DNA of 64,000 nt, taken from assembly GCF_017921895.1 (NCBI RefSeq), contig NZ_JAFIDN010000002.1:186001-250000 (forward strand), given 5' to 3'. A program made the translations under genes and the position numbers. Positions 53,823-61,246 of the stretch are shown here, piece after piece. How positions within the stretch are numbered: the stretch's first letter is position 1; each line of letters opens with the position of its first letter. The notes beneath the pieces were generated by a model. It was not told the DNA's origin and made no database searches. It saw only the letters and a program-made list of their open reading frames with translations. The stretch is from Natronogracilivirga saccharolytica. GTDB lineage: Bacteria; Bacteroidota; Rhodothermia; Balneolales; Natronogracilivirgulaceae.

Positions 53823-54674
53823 TTATTTTTTGAACATCGTTGACAAAATGAACCAGATGTTCTCTTTTCTTTCCCGCAGCCTGCGCGTAAAGTAGGGCAC
53901 CCACATTGTGCCGTAAGGGACATATACCCGCACATTATATCCTTCTTCCACAAGTGCTTCGCAGGTATTCAGCCGCAGTCCGTAGAGCATTTGAAACTCA
54001 AATCTGTCTTTTGGGATATCGTTTTCACGTGCATAGGATTTTGTCCAGTCGATGAGCAGGTCATCATGTGTTGCAATGCGGGTGTAATCTGTCTTCTTGA
54101 GTAATTCAGCCGTGTACTCCTTGAAAACGGCGCGAATATCCGGCATGTTCTGAAGTGCGATGGAAGGAGGCTCTTTATAAGCTCCTTTGCAGATTCTTAC
54201 GTCCGCATTCTCATCAGCAAGCTGTGCTATGTCATCCCGTGTCCGGTGCAGGTAAGCCTGAATGACAATGCCTACGTGCCTGCCATACTTGCTTCTGGCA
54301 TCCCGGTATATATCGAGTGTGCGCTGGACATAGTCGGAACCCTCCATGTCAATGCGGACGAACTGATCCAGTTCTTTTGCTTTATCAAGTAAAACAAAAA
54401 GGTTTTTACGGCAGAAATGGTCATCAATATCCAGCCCCATCATGGTCAGTTTGATAGAGATGGTGGCGTTTAATTTCCGGTCACGAATTCCCTCAAGAAG
54501 ATCACAATACTCCCTGGTTGTTTCTTCAGCGATGGCTTTGTCTTTGACATTTTCGCCGAGCAGATCAAGTGTTGCCGCAATGCCCTTGTTATTAAGTGCA
54601 GTTACTTCGGGAGCCGCTTGTGAAAAGCTTTCGCCTGCAACAAATCGCCGCGCAAAAAAAAATGGTAATCGCAT
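53823..54674 (-). CDS. Proline dehydrogenase
   Basis: Oxidizes proline to pyrroline-5-carboxylate with FAD, at the membrane. 283 residues from the ATG at 54674, where RRFVAGES matches the family N-terminus. A longer frame to 54770 adds a hydrophobic stretch not typical of the enzyme. TIM-barrel motifs: GIAATLDLLGENV, ISIKLTMMGLDID, FVRIDMEGSDY, VRICKGAYKEP, RIATHDD, FEFQMLYGLR, and the C-terminal VYVPYGTMWVPYFTRRLRERKEN. This is the stand-alone PutB-type enzyme; the partner P5C dehydrogenase is not in the window. Divergent from the Mrp genes. Confidence 0.94.
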   Translation of the reverse strand: MRLPFFFARRFVAGESFSQAAPEVTALNNKGIAATLDLLGENVKDKAIAEETTREYCDLLEGIRDRKLNATISIKLTMMGLDIDDHFCRKNLFVLLDKAKELDQFVRIDMEGSDYVQRTLDIYRDARSKYGRHVGIVIQAYLHRTRDDIAQLADENADVRICKGAYKEPPSIALQNMPDIRAVFKEYTAELLKKTDYTRIATHDDLLIDWTKSYARENDIPKDRFEFQMLYGLRLNTCEALVEEGYNVRVYVPYGTMWVPYFTRRLRERKENIWFILSTMFKK

Positions 54675-54970
54675 ACTATAAATCTGAATAGATGGATGCA
54701 GCCGGAGCCAGTACTGTTCCTGAAAGAATATCAATATCGTTATTGCAACATTATACAATTTTTTAGTCATATTCCATATAAAGAGAGCGGGTATCGGTAA
54801 ATCAGTTTTTGCACGGGGACGGGATGAATCAGAGCATAATCAGGCCATCCGGAACTTTCTTGTAGCATATTTACGGGATTCTTATATTAAGGCCTTCCAA
54901 ACAGACCGGAGTACACGGCATTTTCCTTATTTGCTTCGACCGTGCTCTGCGTAACAAGACTTAGAGATTC

Positions 54971-55264
54971 ATGGACTTTTTTTCACTGGCAATTACCATT
55001 GTTTACGTATTGCTGAGTATATCGCTGCTGGTTTCGCTGATTCGCGTTATCATCGGGCCTACTCTGCCGGATCGCGTGGTGGCACTGGACCTGGTTGCTT
55101 TTGTCGTCATCAGCATGATTGCAACGTATGCCATCTCATCCGGACACCCGGTGTATCTGGATGTCGCTATTGTACTGGCGCTCATTGCATTTCTGGGGAC
55201 CATAGCTTTTGCCAGGTATGTTTTCCAGAGAGCCGAAAGAGAACGGAGGAGCGGACATGCTTGA
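54971..55264 (+). CDS. mnhF: Na+/H+ antiporter subunit F
   Basis: 97 residues, three membrane helices, with the MrpF/MnhF segments RVIIGPTLPDRVVALDLV and YLDVAIVLALIAFLGTIAFARY. First gene of the antiporter series. It overlaps the next gene by 8 bases. Confidence 0.92.
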   Translation: MDFFSLAITIVYVLLSISLLVSLIRVIIGPTLPDRVVALDLVAFVVISMIATYAISSGHPVYLDVAIVLALIAFLGTIAFARYVFQRAERERRSGHA

Positions 55265-55631
55265 AATTATTGCCGGAATTCTGCTGATCACGGGGGGCTT
55301 TTTTGTTCTGGTTGCATCGGTAGGCATCCTCAGACTGCCTGATATTCTGATGCGGATGCACGCATCCACAAAGGCCGGTACGCTTGGCGCAGGTCTTATA
55401 CTGCTGGCCGTCGCATTTACCTATGCTGAAATCGGAATTATTTCCAGAGCTGTTGCAACCATCATATTTATCCTGATGACCGCTCCCGTTGCGGCGCATA
55501 CCATAGGACGTGCCGCCTATCAACACGGAATTACCTTCTGGGAAGGCACCGTCGTTGATGACCTGAAAGATTACTACGAAAAAAACCGCAAGACCCCTCC
55601 GGCAAATGTCAAAGTCCCGGATGAGGATTAG
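55257..55631 (+). CDS. mnhG: Na+/H+ antiporter subunit G
   Basis: 124 residues from the ATG at 55257, which has GGAGG 7-11 bases upstream. The frame is open further but lacks family sequence. Three membrane helices and the MnhG motif VGILRLPDILMRMHASTKAGTLG. The C-terminal tail is polar. It is followed by a 148-bp gap before mnhA. Confidence 0.92.
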   Translation: MLEIIAGILLITGGFFVLVASVGILRLPDILMRMHASTKAGTLGAGLILLAVAFTYAEIGIISRAVATIIFILMTAPVAAHTIGRAAYQHGITFWEGTVVDDLKDYYEKNRKTPPANVKVPDED

Positions 55632-55767
55632 CATCCGGCATGCGTCATGGCCGTCTTTCCCGGGGAATCGGATTTCCGTTTCGATAACTGCTCAAAACTG
55701 TTTTTATGACCGTTTTTATTTCTCATCAGATGTTTAACGGACTTGATATCCTGCCTTGCAGGTCAGG

Positions 55768-55775
55768 AAGGAGGT
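55768..55775 (+). promoter_or_regulatory. Strong ribosome-binding site of mnhA
   Basis: AAGGAGGT, full complement to the 16S 3' end, 4 bases before the ATG at 55780. It decides the start over an in-frame TTG at 55756. Confidence 0.8.
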
Positions 55776-55779
55776 CCCC

Positions 55780-58101
55780 ATGCTGATCAACCTCCTTTTG
55801 ATTTTCGGGATCGCCCTGCTGGCGCCCTGGATTTACAATCTGTTCAAAGAACGGGCGGGCTGGGTGCTTGCGCTGCTTCCACTGGGCAGCTTTATCTATC
55901 TGCTGACCTGGCTGCCACACATCGCGTCCGGTGGCACCGTCACACAGTCCACCACCTGGGTCAGCATGGCTTATTTCAATGTCGACCTGTCGTTTTACCT
56001 GGACGGGCTGAGCCTGATGTTCGGACTGATCATTACCGGCATCGGAACCTTTATTGTACTTTACGGCGGCGGATACCTCGGCGGAAGTACCTATTTGCCG
56101 AGATTTTATTCAGCGATTCTTCTGTTCATGGGATCCATGCTTGGTGTGGTTCTGGCGGATAACCTCATCAGCATCTTCGTTTTTTGGGAGCTGACCAGCT
56201 TTACCTCATTCCTGCTCATAGGGTTCTCGCATGAACAGGAAAATTCCCGGAAGGCGGCGCTCCAGGCATTGCTGGTGACCGGTATCGGGGGACTGGCACT
56301 GCTGGCAGGGCTTGTACTTATGGGATTTGCTTCCGGACACTGGGAAGTATCCACGCTGCTGAATGAAGGCGACATCATACGTAATCACGGTCTGTATCTG
56401 CCCATTCTACTGCTGGTTCTTGCCGGAGCATTTACCAAATCGGCCCAGTTCCCGTTCCATTTCTGGTTGCCCGGTGCCATGGCTGCACCCACACCGGTCA
56501 GCGCCTACCTCCACTCCGCAACCATGGTCAAGGCAGGCGTCTATCTTCTTGCCCGGATGCATCCGGTACTTGGATTTACCGAAACCTGGATGATACTTGT
56601 GGGCGGATTTGGACTTGCCACTCTGCTTATCAGTGCCTGGCTGTCCCTAAGTTTTACCGATTTGAAGCAAATTCTTGCCTATTCCACCGTAATGGCTCTG
56701 GGTACCATGATGATGCTCATCGGCCTGGGAACCGAACTGGCCATGAAGGGTCTTGCCGTTTACATCTTTTCGCACGCCATGTACAAAGGGGCGCTCTTTA
56801 TGGTGGCGGGTGCCGTTGACCATGAGGCCGGTACCCGCGATGTGCTTAAGCTTGGCGGATTGCGATCCCTTATGCCCATTTCGATGGTTGCAGCGGCGCT
56901 TGCAGCCATCTCAATGGCAGGAATACCGCCGATGTTCGGATTTATTGCCAAAGAAATTGTCTATGAGGCAGCTCTCGGGGCTTCGGCATGGCCGGTTGTG
57001 TTTATATCACTCGCGGTACTGGCGAATATCGCTATCGTTGCGGCCTCGGCCATTGTGGTGCTGCGTCCGTTTTTCGGTCAGCCCGTTGAAACACCCAAAA
57101 AGGCGCACGAGGCTCCCCTTTCCATGTGGATCGGCCCGGCAGTGCTGGCAGGGATGAGTGTCATATTCGGAATACTCCCCTTTCTGATCGACAAAACGCT
57201 TATGCTTCCGGCCGCCAGCGGTGTATGGGGCGAGCCTATGGACTTCTACCTTTCGTTGTGGCACGGAATTAACCTGCCGCTGATTTTGAGTGTAGCAACC
57301 CTTGCCGGCGGTGTTATCGTTTACCACTTCTGGGATCCGCTCAGAGAATCGGCGGCAATGAAAGCCTATCAGGGCGGTTTTGCTGATCTGCCGCGAATCG
57401 GATATGAAAAACTTGTCGACGGAATGCTGGCGCTTGCGGGATGGCAGACTCGTGTGCTGCAGAACGGTCTGATGTCCAACTACCTGACCACCATCCTTGT
57501 CGCCGCGCTTGTCGGAATCGGATACACCTTTCTGAGCCGGTCCGGGATTGTTATGACGCCAACCTTTGAAGAGGTCAGGGTGTTTGAGTGGGCCCTCTTT
57601 ATAGCTGTGTTAACCTCACTTGGCATCATGCTGGCATTTGGCCATTCCCGCCTGACCATGATCGTGGGTGCCGGGATTGTGGGCTTCAGTCTGGCCCTGA
57701 TTTACCTGATGCATGGTGCGGCAGATCTTGCCATGACTCAGATTCTGGTGGAAACACTTACGGTTATCCTGGTTGCACTGGTACTGATACATGTCCCCAA
57801 GCTGACCGAAAGCCGTAGTGCCGCCTCCCGGACAAAGGACGGTGTTATAGCTGTTTCGGCCGGCCTGCTGATGACACTGCTCATTTTTGCAGCTACGGCA
57901 GCACCCTTTGATGCATTTATTTCTGAATTCTACGCAGAGGCAAGCTATCCGATGGCTCATGGCCGGAACATTGTAAACGTCATTCTTGTCGATTTCCGGG
58001 CTCTTGATACCATGGGTGAGGTCGTGGTTGTGGCCATTGCCGGACTTGCCGTCTACGCCCTGGTCAAAATGACCCGTCACGGAGCCTCTAAAAAAGCTTA
58101 A
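55780..58101 (+). CDS. mnhA: Na+/H+ antiporter subunit A
   Basis: Large NuoL-like subunit of the Mrp antiporter, 773 residues, about 20 membrane helices. The NuoL-type core has [15 protein letters not shown], the channel Lys region [21 protein letters not shown] (in two parts), and [19 protein letters not shown]. After about residue 580 come the MrpA C-terminal helices resembling the MnhB-associated part ([40 protein letters not shown]). Proton and sodium translocation in the complex occurs through this subunit and D. Confidence 0.95.
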   Translation: MLINLLLIFGIALLAPWIYNLFKERAGWVLALLPLGSFIYLLTWLPHIASGGTVTQSTTWVSMAYFNVDLSFYLDGLSLMFGLIITGIGTFIVLYGGGYLGGSTYLPRFYSAILLFMGSMLGVVLADNLISIFVFWELTSFTSFLLIGFSHEQENSRKAALQALLVTGIGGLALLAGLVLMGFASGHWEVSTLLNEGDIIRNHGLYLPILLLVLAGAFTKSAQFPFHFWLPGAMAAPTPVSAYLHSATMVKAGVYLLARMHPVLGFTETWMILVGGFGLATLLISAWLSLSFTDLKQILAYSTVMALGTMMMLIGLGTELAMKGLAVYIFSHAMYKGALFMVAGAVDHEAGTRDVLKLGGLRSLMPISMVAAALAAISMAGIPPMFGFIAKEIVYEAALGASAWPVVFISLAVLANIAIVAASAIVVLRPFFGQPVETPKKAHEAPLSMWIGPAVLAGMSVIFGILPFLIDKTLMLPAASGVWGEPMDFYLSLWHGINLPLILSVATLAGGVIVYHFWDPLRESAAMKAYQGGFADLPRIGYEKLVDGMLALAGWQTRVLQNGLMSNYLTTILVAALVGIGYTFLSRSGIVMTPTFEEVRVFEWALFIAVLTSLGIMLAFGHSRLTMIVGAGIVGFSLALIYLMHGAADLAMTQILVETLTVILVALVLIHVPKLTESRSAASRTKDGVIAVSAGLLMTLLIFAATAAPFDAFISEFYAEASYPMAHGRNIVNVILVDFRALDTMGEVVVVAIAGLAVYALVKMTRHGASKKA

Positions 58102-58106
58102 TTATC

Positions 58107-58553
58107 ATGAACAGCTTGATTTTACATACTGCAACACGCCTCCTGATCGGAGTTATGGTTTTGTTTTCGCTCTTTTTGTTTTTCCGGGGGCACGATGAAC
58201 CGGGCGGAGGATTCATAGGCGGGCTCGTAGGTGCGGGAGCTTTTACGCTGTATGCCATCGCTTTCGGAACGGAGGCGGCCCGACGCGTACTGCGTATTCA
58301 TCCAATTACGCTGATTGCATACGGACTCCTTGCTCTGGTCATCAGCGGAATCATCCCCATGTTCACAGCAGATCCGTTTCTGACCGGAAAGTGGCTCTTC
58401 ATCGAATGGGGGGGCGTGGAAGCCAAACTCAGCACGCCTCTCATTTTCGACATCGGCGTGTACCTGTGTGTCGTTGGCTTTATCGTCGCGGTGATTTTTG
58501 CCCTTGAAGAGGAAAAAGTGCCCGGACTCAGCAACCGGTCATCCAACAAATGA
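58107..58553 (+). CDS. mnhB: Na+/H+ antiporter subunit B
   Basis: 148 residues, four membrane helices. MnhB motifs: [20 protein letters not shown] near residue 25 and [20 protein letters not shown]. It starts 5 bp after mnhA and ends 14 bp before mnhC. Confidence 0.95.
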   Translation: MNSLILHTATRLLIGVMVLFSLFLFFRGHDEPGGGFIGGLVGAGAFTLYAIAFGTEAARRVLRIHPITLIAYGLLALVISGIIPMFTADPFLTGKWLFIEWGGVEAKLSTPLIFDIGVYLCVVGFIVAVIFALEEEKVPGLSNRSSNK

Positions 58554-58567
58554 ATATCTGAATTACC

Positions 58568-58969
58568 ATGGATACAATTTTACCCATCCTGGCTGGAGCC
58601 ATTTTTGCAACAGGGATCTACCTGCTGCTCAGGCGAAGTCTTATACTTACCATCATCGGCATTATCCTGATCAGCAACTCGGTGAACCTTGCCCTTTTTT
58701 CACTGGGAAGGCTGAACATTGAAAATCCGCCGCTTATTGCCGCCGGGAGTGTCGTGCCCGAAGCACCTTTCGCCAACCCGCTTCCGCAGGCACTTATACT
58801 TACTGCAATTGTGATCGGCTTCGGCCTGCTGGCCTTTGCGCTTGCACTTGCCTACCGCAGCTACAAAGAGCTTGGCACGGTGGATCAGGACAGCATGCTC
58901 GAAGATCCCGAAGACACCTCGGCAGCCATAGTCAACGAATCTGAAAACCGGGAGGAGAAAGAAGGATGA
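58568..58969 (+). CDS. mnhC: Na+/H+ antiporter subunit C
   Basis: 133 residues, NuoK-like with three membrane helices: GIYLLLRRSLILTIIGIILI, NPLPQALILTAIVIGFGLLAF. The C-terminal 30 residues are acidic and polar. The last 4 bases (ATGA) are shared with mnhD. Confidence 0.94.
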   Translation: MDTILPILAGAIFATGIYLLLRRSLILTIIGIILISNSVNLALFSLGRLNIENPPLIAAGSVVPEAPFANPLPQALILTAIVIGFGLLAFALALAYRSYKELGTVDQDSMLEDPEDTSAAIVNESENREEKEG

Positions 58970-60477
58970 ATACGTTACTTGTACTGCCTGTTGCAATTCC
59001 TCTGATTACGGCGACGATAGCGTTGCTCTTCCGGAACCATGCGTCCCTCCAGCGATGGGTCGGGGTGCTTGGGATGGTTGTGCTGCTGGGTTCGGTCATG
59101 GTGCTTTTCCGGGATGTGTATGTTGACGGAATTCAGGTGCTGCAGCTCGGAGACTGGGAAGCACCGTTCGGCATCACCCTGGTGGCGGACATGCTGTCCA
59201 TGCTGATGCTGGGAATTTCCGCTATAATGGGCCTGGTAATCGCGGTCTACTCACTTTACGATATCGACAAGGAGCGTGAGCGTTTCGGGTACTACCCCCT
59301 GCTGCACGTCTTGCTCATGGGTGTCAACGGCAGCTTTCTGACCGGTGATATTTTCAACCTCTACGTATGGTTTGAAGTGATGCTGATTGCCAGCTTTATT
59401 CTGCTGGCACTGGGCAACAGCAAAAACCAGCTGCAGGGGGCACTGAAGTACGTGGTCATCAACCTGTTCTCATCCCTGATCTTCCTGTTCGGCGTTGCCA
59501 TGCTTTACGGCATGACCGGCACGCTCAACATGGCCGATCTTGCGGTGCGCCTGCCCGAAGTTGAAAATGTCGGGCTGGTAACTACCGTTGCCATGATTTT
59601 CATGCTCTCCTTTGGCATCAAAGCAGCTATATTCCCGCTGTTTTTCTGGCTGCCGGCCTCCTATCACACTCCGCCGGTAGCCATATCGGCCGTTTTCGGC
59701 GGGCTGCTGACCAAAGTCGGGGTCTACGCGCTGATTCGTGTGTTCACCCTGCTGTTTACCCAGGATATCGGATATACGCATGATATCCTGCTCTGGGTGG
59801 CCGGATTCACCATGGTGACCGGGGTACTTGGCGCGGCCTCCCATTACGAATTTCGCAAAATCCTGTCCTTCCACATTGTCAGCCAGATCGGGTACATGAT
59901 CATGGGACTGGCATTCAATACGGCACTGGGACTGATGGGAGCCATTTTTTACGTACTTCACAACATCCTGGCAAAATCGAATCTGTTTCTGATCAGTGGA
60001 ATTTCGCAACGGCTCCTCGGCACATTTGAATTAAAGCAAATGGGCGGATTGTACCGGCATTACCCCTTCCTGGCGGTTCTGTTTCTGGTATCGGCATTTG
60101 CCCTTGCCGGATTTCCGCCGCTGTCCGGCTTCTGGGCCAAGCTGAGCCTGGTCAAGGCGGGACTTTCCATCGAAATGTACCTGATTACTGCAGTGGCCAT
60201 TCTCGTCGATCTGCTGACGCTGTTTTCCATGATAAAAATCTGGATGACTGCTTTTTGGGGAACCGTACCTGAAGAAGGCGTGCCGGAACACTTCGGTAAA
60301 ATGCCGCTTTTCGGCGCCGGCAGTCTTTATATCATGGTGCTCCCGGTGATGGCCGTGGCAGGATTGATCCTTCTGGTCGGACTTTATGCGCAGCCACTCC
60401 TTGAAGTCTGTCTGATGGCTGCCGAGCAGCTCCTGGATCCGAATGTATACATCGAAGCCGTAATGGGTCCGCAATAA
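58966..60477 (+). CDS. mnhD: Na+/H+ antiporter subunit D
   Basis: 503 residues, about 14 membrane helices, NuoN/NuoM-like. Key segments: FNLYVWFEVMLIASFILLAL, FGIKAAIFPLFFWLPASYHT, GGLLTKVGVYALIRVF, HIVSQIGYMIMGLAF and FPPLSGFWAKLSLVKAGL. Translation is coupled to mnhC. mnhE follows only after a 229-bp gap filled with leader-repeat units. Confidence 0.95.
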   Translation: MNTLLVLPVAIPLITATIALLFRNHASLQRWVGVLGMVVLLGSVMVLFRDVYVDGIQVLQLGDWEAPFGITLVADMLSMLMLGISAIMGLVIAVYSLYDIDKERERFGYYPLLHVLLMGVNGSFLTGDIFNLYVWFEVMLIASFILLALGNSKNQLQGALKYVVINLFSSLIFLFGVAMLYGMTGTLNMADLAVRLPEVENVGLVTTVAMIFMLSFGIKAAIFPLFFWLPASYHTPPVAISAVFGGLLTKVGVYALIRVFTLLFTQDIGYTHDILLWVAGFTMVTGVLGAASHYEFRKILSFHIVSQIGYMIMGLAFNTALGLMGAIFYVLHNILAKSNLFLISGISQRLLGTFELKQMGGLYRHYPFLAVLFLVSAFALAGFPPLSGFWAKLSLVKAGLSIEMYLITAVAILVDLLTLFSMIKIWMTAFWGTVPEEGVPEHFGKMPLFGAGSLYIMVLPVMAVAGLILLVGLYAQPLLEVCLMAAEQLLDPNVYIEAVMGPQ

Positions 60478-60512
60478 TCGTTAACCGAACGAATCGTAAT
60501 ATTTTATATCAC

Positions 60513-60706
60513 ATGAAATGATCATGACCGGCTGAAATCCGGACACACATGAGCATGATTAAAAACGGTCATGTCATTCTATCTGACATTATAAATCAAA
60601 AATTTTAAACACATGAAATACCCATGGCGGCTTACCGTCACACAGGAGCATGATTATAGCCAACATGGGTACTACATGTGACTTCAGAATCATAAATTAT
60701 AAACAC
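60513..60706 (+). repeat. Two tandem leader-repeat units ending at the mnhE start codon
   Basis: Unit one 60513-60612 (100 bp) is nearly identical to the 19.6-19.7 kb unit in the opposite orientation (ATGATCATGACCGG, GGACACACATGAGCATGATT, TTTTAAACACATGAAA). Unit two 60613-60706 (94 bp) belongs with the 53361 unit (GATTATAGCCAACATGGGT, ACCCATG/CATGGGT stem). Both end ATAAACACATGAAA-like, and the last ATGAAA begins mnhE. A weak earlier unit end lies just before 60513. Confidence 0.8.
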
Positions 60707-61183
60707 ATGAAAATAGTCCTGTTTCATATCATACTCGCACTTATCTGGACTGCTGTGACGGCAACGTTTTCTTTCGGGAATTTGCTTATCGGACTTGTTC
60801 TGGCCTACCTTGTTCTTCTCGTGGTTGGTCCGGCCATTGATAACAGCAACTACACGCGCAGAGTCTGGAAAGCCTTCACATTGTTGCTGCTGTTTATCAA
60901 GGAACTATTCCTTTCCAGCATACGCGTTGCCATTGATGTCATGCGTCCCGGCTTCCGGATGAAATCAGGCGTCGTGGATATTCCGCTCGATGTTGAATCG
61001 GATCTTGAGATAACGCTGTTTGCAAATATGATTTCATTGACGCCGGGTACACTGAGCCTGGAAGTTTCGGACGATCGCAAAGAGCTTTTCATCCATGCCA
61101 TGTATGTGGATGAAGGTGTTGATCAGGTCCGCAAAGAGATCAAGGAGAAGATGGAACAGCATATCTTGCAGGTGACCCGGTGA
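60707..61183 (+). CDS. mnhE: Na+/H+ antiporter subunit E
   Basis: 158 residues from the ATG at 60707. The open frame runs back into the repeat, but MnhE proteins begin as here (FHIILALIWTAVTATFSFGN). Two or three membrane helices, then the cytoplasmic domain with GVVDIPLDVESDLEITLFAN and MISLTPGTLSLEVSDDRKEL (split: ISLTPGTLSLEVS). Normally E lies inside or ahead of the operon. Here it is last, and its leader is made of repeat units, so it may have its own promoter. Confidence 0.92.
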   Translation: MKIVLFHIILALIWTAVTATFSFGNLLIGLVLAYLVLLVVGPAIDNSNYTRRVWKAFTLLLLFIKELFLSSIRVAIDVMRPGFRMKSGVVDIPLDVESDLEITLFANMISLTPGTLSLEVSDDRKELFIHAMYVDEGVDQVRKEIKEKMEQHILQVTR

Positions 61184-61246
61184 CGGAACCGAATACCTGA
61201 TGCGGGCGTTGTCTATGTTGCAAGATTCCGTGTATTTTAAATAGCC

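Noticed and set aside
60613-60681. A 22-codon frame starting in the leader repeat, matching a 34-codon frame at 53361
   Set aside because: The peptides look alike (HDYSQHGY in both), but about half the base changes alter the amino acid and the frame lengths differ. The likeness follows from repeat conservation, not from a conserved leader peptide.
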